Assembly: GCA_001599915.1 (NCBI GenBank)
Contig: BCIG01000024.1
Location: forward strand, 310,001 to 374,000
Direction of reading: 5' to 3'
DNA length: 64,000 nt
Source: Symbiotaphrina buchneri
Lineage: Eukaryota > Ascomycota > Symbiotaphrinales > Symbiotaphrinaceae
The notes under the pieces were generated by a model, which had not been told where the DNA came from, did not search any database, and worked only from the letters and a program-made list of their open reading frames with translations. Positions within the stretch are counted from its first letter, which is position 1; the number at the start of each line of letters is the position of its first letter. Below are positions 46,223 through 57,216 of this stretch, piece by piece. Made by a program: the position numbers and the translations under genes.

Positions 46223-46678
46223 TACCTTCACACGGATGCTGACATAAGCGGCCGGCTACCTCAACACTTCCCTTTCCCCAAATTTTCTTCTCTTCAACAA
46301 TGTCTTTTTCCAGGCGATCATTAGAGTCTCGATACAAACCTTTTGTTCCATGTTTGTAAGCTCCATGTGGGCTTCTATGCGTGCTCACGATCGCCTTAGA
46401 CGAAATCCATCGCTTCCTGTTCACTTTGCCTGACTTCTGCAACTGAAGGGTGACGGTCAAGCTTGAACACGCAGCGTTACAGCTCACTATCTGGTATTCT
46501 CCTAGACAGGGAAGGCTACCTTAAGGTCCCTTGGACTTGCTTGCTAGGTACTTCGTAGGTTATGCTACGCTCCATCGTCCTTGACATCGTGGCTTTGTCG
46601 CACCCTTGTAATCGCCGCCTGGGACGGGCATGCCCTCGCTGTAGGTCTGACGCCAATCGACAAACGCCGTATGCAGGT
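46223..46678. other. Intergenic, cmc4 3' flank
   Basis: 456 bases between the MITE and the cmc4 stop codon. One TACCTTAAGGTCCCTT motif near 46519. No gene seen. Confidence 0.55.
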
Positions 46679-47129
46679 TCATTTCTTGGCTGCCTCTGCC
46701 CTTTGCTTCATCTTCACCCGCAGCAGGCTCGCCTTTGGGCAGCTGCTGGTGGTTGCTTCGCTGCCATTCCGCTCATAGAAGGCGTTGCAGCACTCGTACA
46801 GAGCATCGACCTGCGACTGACATCTCTCCTCCTGGTACGAGTTTTTTGCCAAACAGTCTGGGTCCCGGGACGTCATGAGCCATAGATCGGATACCAAGCA
46901 TGGATTTGGATTCAGACAGACATACCCTGAATAGCACACTACCTCAGTCTTAGCAACTGCCTGGTTAGAGGCTAAAAGGATCACTTACAGCGCGAGGATG
47001 GCAGGGAGGATCAGCTTTTAGGTCCTCTTCTAACCCCTGGGACTTGGTTAGACAAAAGACGGGAGAATAGCTTGGCTATCTCTCGTGGAATGCCAACGGC
47101 TCTGATGTGAGGCGTGAAAGACTCACCAT
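46679..47129 (-). CDS. cmc4: Cx9C-motif mitochondrial protein Cmc4
   Basis: Four exons on the minus strand: 47127-47129, 46989-47036, 46926-46938 and 46679-46857, giving 80 residues. The first exon is the ATG alone, directly followed by a GTGAGT donor; the third is only 13 bases (coding CAIQ plus one base). The protein has twin Cx9C motifs: C-X9-C in CHPRACAIQDC and C-X9-C in CQSQVDALYEC, the mark of small proteins oxidised by Mia40 in the mitochondrial intermembrane space. The pattern QDCLAKNSYQEERC and CNAFYERNGSEATTSSCPK fits Cmc4. All sites are GT-AG and the total length keeps phase. The unspliced frame would lack the first Cx9C half, which supports the micro-exon model. Confidence 0.88.
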
Positions 47130-48292
47130 TTTTATGTGAAGGTTGCCCTAAGTCAAGACGTCCTGGAACTGCAGAAGCTGTATGCGTCTGGTTTCCCATT
47201 TAGTGCCGGTATGACGAAAGATGGTGCGCCAAAGCACAAAGCATGAAGATGCGACGAGCCACGTGACGACTTGAAGGTTTGCCAGTCGACGGCGCGCTTT
47301 TATAACGCCGCAATATTTGAATTCTGTAAACTCCGAATACCTTACCTAACCGCCGTCGGCTTCAAAGCAGAAAGAGCGTCTGGCCTCAGTCTTCACAGAT
47401 CTACGAAAGGCATCTCTTCTTTGTAAACAGCCCTGCAGCTTCTCTCCAGTTGAGCGAACGCCGTAATATCCGAACTCTGAGTCGCATCCCTTCCTGCATC
47501 GCGAGCCTGACAGAGGTATGTTGGTGCAAATCATAATCTTCACACCCTACCAGATCTCCCCTGCTTCCTTCACCCTCCACCTGTCAGCTAGTGGACCTTC
47601 TATCCATCCGCCCTACCTTTCCCTAGCCACCTGCCTTAAGAAGCTACCTATTCTTGTATATTCATGACTGATCAGCGTTCACCTCACATCAGAGGACATC
47701 AGCAGGTAAGTCTTCGCTGTTTGTGGAGGCAGTGAAAACCCCGACCCTCAGGCCCCGTCGCTTCCCTTTTCACATTCCTCTCATCTCTCTCCTGACGTGT
47801 TCCTGGTCAGCTTTCGGAGTTCTAGCTAAGGATTTCTCACACGAAGTGCCTTATCTCAACAACTAAATTCAGATTGAACAGCAGTAAGTAAACCCCACCG
47901 TTGTCACTCCGCCCGTCTTTTCCTAATCCCGCAGTCACTCACAAACCAGCAGGCATCCAACCAACTGTTACACCATCTGAGATAAAAAGGACAGGCTGAG
48001 CACCAACGGTGTGATACATTTAGTACGTGGCTCTCCTTGTATATTCGCATTGAACCCGTCCGATCTGCCTTTCAATGCCGCTCGACAGATTCCCTTTCTT
48101 TCCGACCGCTCAGGCCGGCCTTTGCACGCGTCCTATTCCCCGCATACAGTACTCCAGTTGGCAACAAGTTATACTGACTTGGTTGACGCAGGCCACGCCA
48201 TCATTTGGTCCAGGTTCTTTTCTTAAGATCCAGATTCAAGGAATCATCAAGTCTAGCCCACGTCTAGCACACACGCCCTGGGAAACGAGAAG
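47130..48292. other. Divergent promoter of cmc4 and sumO with leader introns
   Basis: No protein gene is seen. Toward sumO the leader appears spliced: a GTAAGT donor at 47706, an ATTCAG acceptor ending 47872, an 11-base exon (47873-47883), and a second intron from 47884 to about 47952. The stretch is C/T-rich. Confidence 0.55.
47706..47952 (+). other. Probable sumO 5' UTR introns with an 11-base non-coding exon
   Basis: Canonical GTAAGT...ATTCAG (47706-47872) and GTAAGT...CAG (47884 to about 47952) bracket an 11-base segment. These are inferred from splice signals alone. Confidence 0.4.
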
Positions 48293-48739
48293 ATGTCGGA
48301 TAACGGGTCGCCCAGCGGTGGTAGAGCGGATGATGCTACTCCTCAAGCGGCGGAGCATCTCAATATCAAGGTCACAGACAACAACAATGAGGTGTTCTTC
48401 AAGATCAAGCGCACCACAGCTTTGAAGAAGTTGATGAATGCTTTTTGCGAAAGGCAAGGGAGGGCGCCCAACAGTGTCAGGTTTCTATTCGACGGTGCGC
48501 GTGTGCAGCCGGAGGATAGTCCCGAGAGTGTAAGTGCCTCCATCCGTCTATATGGCAGGATGCTTGTGACCCGACGGGTCATTCGACAAGCATGCGTGTA
48601 CTGCCCTGTTTTCTGTGCATGGTGCCCTTCCCTCCCTTCTAAGCAATGAGTACTAACTTGATTCTCCTTACAGCTAGAGATGCAGGACGGCGATACCCTG
48701 GAAGTCCACCAGGAGCAGATTGGAGGTTGCTGGAACTAG
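48293..48739 (+). CDS. sumO: SUMO (ubiquitin-like modifier)
   Basis: Exons 48293-48529 and 48674-48739; 100 residues. The N-terminal 20 residues are a flexible Ser/Gly-rich tail. The ubiquitin fold follows, with HLNIKVTDNNNEVFFKIK, LKKLMNAFCERQG, VRFLFDGARV and LEMQDGDTLEVHQEQIGG. The conserved di-glycine is at residues 96-97, followed by the CWN peptide that a Ulp protease must remove before conjugation to lysines on targets. Length and form are typical. A long spliced leader probably lies upstream. Confidence 0.95.
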
Positions 48740-49090
48740 AGATCAGTTCAGGTTGAAGTGCACGTATTCAGAGACGCGGCAAATGCTGAGTTCGTTCCAG
48801 CTTTAGGCAGCTTTCGCAATATGTCCAATTGGCTGATACCGCTTGGTTTGGGTGTTGCCTGCCTCTATGCGGCCGAGGAGGCGGTATCACAGGCGTTACT
48901 CGGCGCAGCTGTGGCCTGGTATAGGAATTGCTTCATCGTCTCTGCCGTGGCTGGACTGTACACGTTTTCGCTGGAAGCATTAACTAGGGTACCAATGTGA
49001 TCTGTGACTCCTGCACGCCCTGGAACTTGCCCCTCCGCATGTGTTCAGCACATTCAAACCGAGTAGTAGGCATACAGGCATGCTTGCTAT
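48740..49090. other. Intergenic between convergent genes
   Basis: 351 bases. A plus-strand open frame at 48758-49000 reads as an odd hydrophobic peptide and overlaps the sumO 3' flank; I do not regard it as a gene. Confidence 0.5.
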
Positions 49091-49664
49091 CTAATCGTTC
49101 CAAATGGCAGCTTTGGCCTGTTCGGCTTGCTGCTGCGCTCGAAGCTCTGCTTCCCGTTCAAGATTCCGCCGCCTGATCTCCCTGTCCTTGACCGCCCTTT
49201 CATATGCCCTCTGCTCCTCAGTCTTCTTGGGTGCTCGCACACCGAGCGCCCCAGCTATCAGCCTGCCGGCCACGGCAGTCTGTTTCTCTGGTCTGCGGTC
49301 AATGCCGGTTGCAGAGGCTCGCCCCATTTCCTGAGCTCCGGCAGTGTTTAGATACGGGGGTATAAAGTCTTCTTCCACTGTCCGTCGGGGAGAAGCCGGG
49401 GTTGGAGGTGGCGCCTTTGGAGGGTTGACATTTGAAGGCTGCGCTAGGACGGGCTTAAAACCATCCTCGTCAGCACTGAGCTCGTCCTCCCAGGACTCCG
49501 CTACTTTCTCAGCCTTGGCCCTTGACGCTGTGACTGGATCGACCCCGTCCCCATCACCCCTTATAGATAGATCCTGCAAGCCGCTCGGAACTACAGAACC
49601 GTCAGCGCACCGGGTCACGGCAGGCTTTCACGATCCATGCATTACCATCTGCTCGTCGAGACAT
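49091..49664 (-). CDS. Conserved uncharacterised protein, 172 residues
   Basis: Exons 49646-49664 and 49091-49590 (minus strand), joined by a 55-base intron with a GCTGAC branch. The 172-residue product is hydrophilic: an N-terminal MSRRADVPSGLQDLS, an acidic and Pro-rich middle (SWEDELSADEDGFKP), then a strongly charged C-terminal helix with KTEEQRAYERAVKDREIRRRN and a Glu/Gln/Arg tail. I do not recognise a family, but the regular composition, a clean splice and a single consistent frame argue that it is real. The C-terminal part may be a coiled coil or an RNA-binding helix; that is only a guess. Confidence 0.65.
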
Positions 49665-50080
49665 GTTCGACTTGACATATCAATATGTAGAATCTGACGT
49701 GTGACATTAGGAAAAAGCACGCCGTCGAGGGGGGGAGAACAATACCGTAGCAGATACGATGTATGGACATTCAGTCCACCAAAGTCTAGCACGAAGGTCA
49801 CGAAACGACAGGGGACAGACCAGTACAATTGATTATTGTTACCGAGGCTTCCTCAAGGCTTTAAGATCCTAAAGGTACCGTACCTTATCTAATCTGCACG
49901 TGCCAGCGGGCTTCTCCACTCACCGCCCTGATTACCCCGCAGGCTTGACTTCCCCATCCCCACCTCAGTCTCGTAAGGTAAGGTACCTTACCTATACACA
50001 ATGCGCCATCAATGCCTGCCTTAAGCTGTCTTACCTTACCTTACCTGGCTCTGAGAGCTTCACATCCGGTAGCCGGACGC
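49665..50080. other. Intergenic, 416 bases
   Basis: Divergent space between the uncharacterised gene and the broken ligase. Contains TACCTTA clusters at 49971-49993 and 50031-50046. No gene seen. Confidence 0.6.
49971..50046. repeat. TAAGGTACCTTA palindrome and TTACC tandem units
   Basis: The palindrome GTAAGGTAAGGTACCTTACC is followed 35 bases on by CTTACCTTACCTTACC. It sits directly upstream of the broken ligase gene. Confidence 0.75.
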
Positions 50081-53043
50081 ATGATGGGAAAGATGCCGCA
50101 TCCGCGCAGTTGCATCGGGAAGATACGTTGGACTTCCCCCGTCACTCTGTGCGCCAATCCCACGGCTGCGTTTTCCTGCGGCACCCTGCAGCGGCAATAT
50201 GAGTCGACGAGGCCAAATCTGAAGTTGCGCCCAGACACCAGAGTCATCTATCAAGGCTTTACTGGTATCGATATCTGCAATAAAGCTGAGCTATCCAAAC
50301 CCGCTAACTTCTGTGCCAGGAAAACAAGTATGTACGTCACCTTACTCCGCTGCAGTGGTCCCTCTCGAACGGCTTCTCAGACCATGGTTCGAATAGGCGA
50401 CGGCCAATGCCCAGCAATCTCTGGAGTACGGCACGAACATTGTGGGTGGCGACCCCTGGGAAGACTTCTGAACACCTGGGGCTGCCTGTATTGCCGACCG
50501 TGCGTGCTGTACGTATGCCCTCCTTGTCGTTGTATTGTAGGGAACCACAAGGACATTGCTGGAATTCCCATTTGTATCGCACCGATGCCGTCGAAGGATA
50601 GCTTTTAACTCCTGGAATATCGTACTTACTTGATCGCTACATCTTTCTCAGGCCCAGGAGCAGCTAAGGCCCGATGCCACTGCAGTTTTCGTATCTGCGC
50701 AACATGCAGGAAAAGCTATTGAGGAAGCGATTGAAGCTGAAATTCCTCTTATCATAGCCGTGGCAGAGCATGTCCCTGTTCATGACATGATGAGGGTTGG
50801 TACACTCTCCTCGCAGGACTGAACCCTGGGGTCCATGATGCTGACAGCTCAAGATCCATTCCATCCTGAGGACTCAAAACAGGTCACGCTTGGTAGGAGC
50901 TAACTGTCCGGGGATCATATCTCCACGTGCGAAATGTCGGATAGGATTCCAGCCATTGTCATGTTTCAGCAGTGGCATTGTAGGGATTGCGGCAAAATCG
51001 GGAACTTTGAGTTATGAAACGGTCGCATCAACCACCAGGGCAGGGCTCGGGCAGAGTCTTGTAATCGGTGTTGGCGGAGACATCGTAGTAGGGACTGACT
51101 TCATTGACGCCCTTCACGTGTTTGAGCATGACGAGGAGACGGAAGCCATCATATTGGTGGGTGAGATCGGGGGAAGAGCGGAGCAAGATGCGGCGGATTG
51201 GATCACTGCGTATCGACGACGAGCACTGTCACCGAAGTACGCATCTTCTCTAATCCATATCAAACAGCGACTTATAGCTCAATTGTACCTAGGCCTATCA
51301 TGGCTCTTGTTGGTGGCTTCCAGGCCGCCCACGGTCGGATAATGGTATGGGTTCGAGCAGCGACCCGCATTCTCTTGATTTTGAATGCCGTGTTGACACT
51401 ATCCAGGGACACGCTGGTGCTTTCATCGGACCTGGAGAAGCGGATGCTGCCACGAAAGTCACCGCCCTTGAGAAGGCAGGCGTACCTGTCGTGGACCATC
51501 CGGCAAAGTTTGGACAAGCCATGAAAAAATTGCTGGCTGGGCGGCGAGATCCCACGGCACCATCGGTATTTGCTTAGCATTTTGTGTTTTGATGCGGCAC
51601 ACAGTGCTATACTGATCCTGTATTGGCAGCAACCGGTGCCGTTGACTTCGCGAAGACAACTCCATCAGTGGACGGCGCTACCCCGACGGCGTATCTCTCC
51701 ATCATTCGGCAAGAAGCCACGCAGACATTCCCCGATCGATGAAGGGTCAAAGCGAGCCCTCTGGCTAAAGGCAAATCAGGCGCTGGATATGCTGCAGTCC
51801 CGCCACATATCAGTAGGGGATACGTCTACGCTCCCGACTTGACTGGTTGCATGTTTCTTGCTGTGTATATTGATCGATCCCGTCGATGCCCATGTGTGGT
51901 TGCTTCCCCGTCTGCCACCCTCGAAGGGGCGGATGAACTCGTCCAAACGTTTCCTTTCGACTATGAAACCGGCCCTACTGAAGGCCTTGCCGCCGACGTC
52001 GCGAACCATGTAGGCATTGACAGCTCCGCGGCGACGGTGACCGGCTCCTTACACGTTCTACTCCGGGCTCTCTACGACATATTCGTGCAAAAGGAAGCTT
52101 TTCTACTGGAAACGAGAGTACGAGTTGACAACAAGCAGCAACTGGTGGTTACGGGGACAAGGTTCGGTTTCGACGATGCCGCCTACAGGAGTTCTCTGAG
52201 ACAGGAGGACGTGCACAGACTGAGGGTGTTGAAGAGGAGATTCCCGAAGAGGTAGAAGCGGAGCGACACGGCATCGTCTATATAAAGTGCTCTCACTCTC
52301 GCAATCTGCGGCGGAACATGTATGCTAACTTCGATGCAGACTTGGTGGCGATGGCAACATTGGAACTCTTGGTATGTATGCACCGCAGAGCGCAGAATAT
52401 CCTTCATGGGCATTTGATGTGCATGGCGACGAGTCTGCACGCCACGTGAAGATGGGCGCAAATATCTAGCCTCGTCGCTTGTGCTAAGAAGCGCGCTATG
52501 GCGGGGTTTCCAGGATTTAAGATCATCTACTGACAGTCCTCTACCTTAGTTAACGGCGCGGGTCTGGCCATGAACACAAACGATGCTTTGGCCAAGCTTG
52601 GAGGCAAGAACGCCAACTTCCTCGATACTGGGGGCAAGGCTACCAGCGAAACGGTCAAGACGTCGTTCCAGATCATCTTGAGAGACCGGCGCACCAAGGC
52701 AATTTTTGTGAACATCTTCGGCGGCCTGACGCTCTGTGATATGATCGCAAAGGGGATCTTGCTCGCATTCAACGAGCTGCGCATGTCCGTGCCGGTCGTG
52801 GTGAGGCTCCGGGGCACAAACGAAGCATTGGGACAAAAGATTGTACGAGTTGCCCTTGCCGACCGTGTACGCACGGTTCTTTCGTGTGATCCCGACGCTG
52901 ACCGCGAGATGGGGCAGATTGCAGAGAGCGGCCTGCCCCTGTTCGCCTTTGATGATTTTGATGAAGCAGCACGCAAGGTGATCCAGCTAGCCAATAATAC
53001 GGATGCGGCTACGCCCACTCCTCCATCTACGCCTGTTCACTGA
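50081..53043 (+). pseudogene. Broken gene for a fused succinyl-CoA ligase (alpha then beta)
   Basis: Eleven exon-like blocks are recognisable: 50081-50264, 50320-50327, 50397-50508, 50652-50795, 50854-51236, 51293-51344, 51407-51565, 51630-52286, 52340-52371, 52550-52842 and 52918-53043. The first part is the alpha subunit: VIYQGFTGKQATANAQQS, AQHAGKAIEEAIEAEIP, the KSGTLSYETV region, GDIVVGTDF and the active-site His block GHAGAF. The second part is the beta subunit: a degraded ATP-grasp region, then VNGAGLAMNTNDALAK, IFVNIFGG and VVVRLRGTNE. Three places need a frame change: near 50449 (after NIVGG), near 51815-51820, and near 52225-52235. Splice sites are otherwise good, including an 8-base exon encoding parts of G-K-Q. 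The gene is therefore probably dead, unless these are sequence errors. A fused alpha-beta form is an uncommon layout. Confidence 0.8.
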
Positions 53044-54942
53044 AAGGTGTGTGGCTGAGAAATGATTCGCAGTGGAAGTCGGTCTGGGGATATCTGCTAC
53101 GTATCAGTAGTAGATGTTACCTTATCTTAAACAGAATACGAGTGGCGGATCTCCTGGACCCTGCCGAGGCCCTGTGGCTCTCGTACATGTGGTTAGGTAC
53201 GAAATCCTGTGGTGAGACCCAAGCGTGGCATGTGGGCGATCACCAAGTATGGAATTTTCATAATTATTACGTGCATGGTACGATCTGTTTGACAGCAGGG
53301 AGCAGCAGCGCAACAAGGACCCGGGCCCCGACGGGATCTACAGTTGGTCGTGGAGGCAGCGGGAAGTGGGAATCTGGGATCTGCGTTCGTGCCGCTTACC
53401 TTAGCGGGGACCGGCACTGGCGCTATCCACTTTACCTTACGTCACCACCTGAGCCTCAACCTGCCGACAAGCGACCTTGCCTTACCTTACCTTAGCTTAC
53501 CTTAGCTTACCCTGTGCAGTCTTTTGCCGGGCTGCTGTCACAGTCATCCGGCCACAGAACAAGATCTCGCCCGGATGGCCATTGTACGAAGCTTCGTACG
53601 GGGTTCGAGGATATTTCATGGGGTAACTTGCACTGTGCCGTCTCCGCTCGCATACTCACCTGCATCTTTTCAACCATGGACCATCAACCATCTGTGAAGC
53701 GTACCATCAGCGAGCGCATAAGGCAGGAAAGTACCTAAGCACATGTCAGTACGCTTATATCACATTGGTATCGGTCGGTCATCCGCGATGTCGTGATTTC
53801 GCCTTGCCCAAACAAAGCATCAGCGGGTTCGATGGCAAAACGCAGTGGCTTGCTCTCCCGACTTCGCTAAACCGCGTTCGTCAAGACTCAAGAGGCGCAA
53901 AGTGCGCGCGAGCCAAAAATGAATGATGCAAGCCAATGGACGCCAAGCCCGGCACGCTTGACCAGCATAGGGAGGTGCGCAGGCCGCTCTACGTCAGGTC
54001 CAGAGTACCTGCTTCGGAGAGTCGTACGAACGTACGGAGGTACTCTGCTCGAGCACCCGAGTAACTTCGTACGAACTCCAGGTAAAGGAAATATTTGATA
54101 ATGAGAGCAAAGTACTTGGAAAAGCTTGCACGCTACCTGGCCCCTACCGCGTTCCAAACTGCTATCTAGTACTATTCGGTACGAGTACCCCGATAGCTCT
54201 AGTACGCTACGACGACTCGGTCCAAACAGATAACGAACCACACCAGGAAGGGAGAGCAGAATCACTCGCTTATCGAAGCCAAGCAAGTCCGGGGCCAGAC
54301 AGCTCGCAGCCTTACCACCACCAACATCTCCCTACGAAGTACGAACCACCTCATACCCAGGTAGGTACCTTGTCTCTTACCACATCAGGTACATAATCTA
54401 TTATCCGTATCTTACCATGCACAATCATTCAGGGATTCCATTTCCCACGCTGCCAGTAACTAGCCAATAATAATCCTCGACCATCATCGTTATCGTCCCC
54501 CTCTTCACCGCATATTCTGCCTCTCGGTGTCTCTCTCGTACGGTACCCACTCCTCTCAGCGTATATCATATCCTGTTCCTCGCCAAATCACTCGTCTCCT
54601 GCTCTCTCCACCTGGGCACGCTACCGTTATCTGTGCGCCGCTTTCAAATACTTCAGGGAACCCCGGCCTAACGTCAGACCCTGCCTTCCCTCTTCCCACC
54701 TGCCTGTCGTCGTCTTATTCTTATCCTTCTTCGTCCTCTTCTTCCTCCTCCTCCTCCCCTTACCCCATCTCCAGCATACCTGCCACAGTCGGTCAAGCCA
54801 GCTCGTCTCTGTTTGCTGTCCTCTTGTTCTTCGTCCAGATCTCGCCCCTCCTTCGTCTGCAACCAGCTTTGATGCTCTCGAAGGTCTTCTGTCGTCAGCC
54901 TTTCTACTACACTCCGCACATTCGGTCCATCCGCTCCCTCAA
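53044..54942. other. Gene-free 1.9 kb region
   Basis: Between the broken ligase and the amino-acid transporter. A TACCTTA/TTAGCTTACC cluster sits at 53481-53511. Positions 54000-54090 hold GAGTCGTACGAACGTACGGAGGTAC words that could form a weak stem with GTAACTTCGTACGAACTC. The last 450 bases are C/T-rich leader. Short open frames only. Confidence 0.6.
53481..53511. repeat. TACCTTA cluster with TTAGCTTACC units
   Basis: CTTACCTTACCTTAGC followed by TTACCTTAGCTTACC, five related units in 31 bases, in gene-free DNA. Confidence 0.75.
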
Positions 54943-56787
54943 ATGGCGTTAGGTCGTAAAGAGCAGGTGGCAACCCACCCGCCTCGTACTGTTCCTGTTG
55001 ATATGAACACCGACACCAAAATGCAGCCTCGCGGGGCTGATGGTTACGATGCTGAAAAGAATACTCGTGCTGGACGCCACATGCGGCTTGGCCGTATCGA
55101 GGCTCCCCTGCCAAGCATCGTCACTTCGGATTCTGATACCGATTCGAGCTTGTCTGTGGGGAAGCAGATGGAAATGGAAGCAGGCAATGCCATCAAGTAC
55201 AGGACCTGCAGCTGGCCCAAGGTAGGATATCTCCCAATATCGCCCAGCTTGATTCTCGCTGCCTCATTGCCTCATTGCCTCATGCGATGCTAACGTGCGA
55301 ACGATCCTTAGACTGCTGCCCTGCTCTTCTCCGAGTACATCTGCCTGGCCATAATGTCATTCCCCTGGTCATACTCAGTTCTAGGGCTCGTCCCGGGGTT
55401 GATCCTCACCGTGGTCGTCGCTGCGCTTGTTCTTTACACCTCTCTTGTCATTTGGTAAGTTCACGCGTCGTTATTGTCGGCCCTCTGGCATAGTCTCTAA
55501 CCGATCACAAGGGAGTTCTGTCTCCGCCATCCTGAGGTGAGGGATGTTTGTGATATCGGACAGATGTTGTTTTGGAACCACAGGGCAGCTTGGTATTTTA
55601 CCGCTGCCATGTTCCTCTTGAACAACACTTTCATCCAGGTAGATTTACCACTTTCTCCCACTGATGAGGGTTCTGGAGGCTGACAAGTCGCGCAGGGGCT
55701 TCATGTTCTGACTGGCGCCAAGTATCTGAACACGATGACCAACCACAGCGTCTGCACCATCGGATTTGCGGCCATTTCGGCTGTGATTTGCTTCTTCTGC
55801 TCCCTGCCGCGGACCTTCTCAGCCCTGGCCAAACTAGCCACCTTATCGGCGTTCTTTACCTTCATTTCTGTCCTTTTGGCAACGATCTTCTCCGGCATTG
55901 AGTCCCATCCCGCCGAATATAACCCCGACCCGAACCACTACAACCCAACCTTGGGGACCTACGGCGGAGAACCCACAGTGTTGGCCATCCCTGCCAAAGG
56001 AACGACCTTTGTCAATGGCTTGAATGCGTTCCTCAACATCAGCTATACTTTCATCGGTCAAATCACGATTCCGAGCTTCATTGCGGAGATGAAAGAGCCC
56101 AAAGACTTTCCCAAGGCCCTGTGGGCGGTTACCATTGCGGAAGTGATCGTGTTCAGCCTTGTGGGAGCGATCGTCTACGCCTATACTGGCAACCAGTATA
56201 TAACCGCACCGGCCTTCGGCTCGCTTGGCAATGAGGTGTACAAGAAGGTGTCCTTCTCTTTCATGATCCCAACGCTCATCTTCCTTGGGGTCTTGTACGC
56301 ATCCGTGTCCGCTCGCTTTGTCTTCTTTCGCCTTTTCGATGGGACCCGCCATAAAGGTTCGCATACCGTCGTGGGATGGGCGTCGTGGGCGGCGATCCTT
56401 GCGGCTACTTGGATTGTCGCCTTCATTATTGCGGAGGTCATCCCGTTCTTCTCTGATTTGCTCTCCCTCATGAGCTCACTCTTTGACTCCTTCTTCGGCT
56501 TCATCTTTTGGGGGATGGCATATCTCAGAATGCGCAAAGTGGACTACGGACCAGGATTCTGGAAGAGGCGCGGCATCAGGGGCATCATAGGATTGCTGAT
56601 GAACATCGTCATCATCCTCATCGGCTTGTTCTTTCTGAGCGCCGGCACTTACGTATGTCAATCTCTCCATCGTTCTACACAGTCCTTTGTGCTAACGGTA
56701 TTCTAGACTTCGGTGCAGGCCATCATAGATGGATACAACGCCAATAGTTTCGGTGGCGCCTTCACCTGTGCGACCAATGGGTTGTAA
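54943..56787 (+). CDS. Amino-acid transporter of the Aa_trans (AAAP) family
   Basis: Exons 54943-55221, 55312-55454, 55512-55638, 55696-56652 and 56707-56787; 528 residues. A soluble N-terminus of about 75 residues leads into about ten or eleven membrane segments. Family features include the SFPWSYSVLG first segment, a GLHVLTGAKYLN loop, ISYTFIGQITIPSFIAEMKEP, and MIPTLIFLGVLYASVSARF. The type (mtr-like neutral and aromatic amino-acid permease of filamentous fungi) is inferred from overall pattern; localisation may be plasma membrane or vacuole. All intron phases agree. Confidence 0.88.
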
Positions 56788-57216
56788 TCGTCGATTGGCA
56801 GGTCGGCAGCAGTTGCGTGGTGGGCTCAGCAGTCGCTCGACTTGGAGGTACACATGGTAAGATGCGCTACTGAACAAAAGTAAGGAATGGTCGGTTTGCT
56901 GGTTTCCCGACAACTTGATCTTTCTCAAGCCAGATTTAGTCTCATGATGTATCTTCTGCTAGATATGGAACACTATCTCGTCCACTACGGCATGATGCCG
57001 CAGCGCCAGTCTTCATGCCCTGTCGCATAAAACTTTTCCAGACGACGAGGTTATCTAGAAGGTACCCAGCATAGAGACAGTTTCCGTAGTGTCGCCCAAA
57101 CGGCCAGGTGATCAGTTCCAGATCGCCTGTCAATGTCCTCGTTAGCGACCCTCTATCAGGAGCCGTGATCGAGACGGAAGGGTCCGTGGCCCTGCTGGAT
57201 CGTGGCTATGAGAGTG
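56788..57216. other. Intergenic between convergent genes
   Basis: 429 bases of shared 3' flank, no gene seen. Confidence 0.6.

Noticed and set aside
48758-49000. Hydrophobic open frame after sumO
   Set aside because: No recognisable domain and it lies in the sumO 3' flank.
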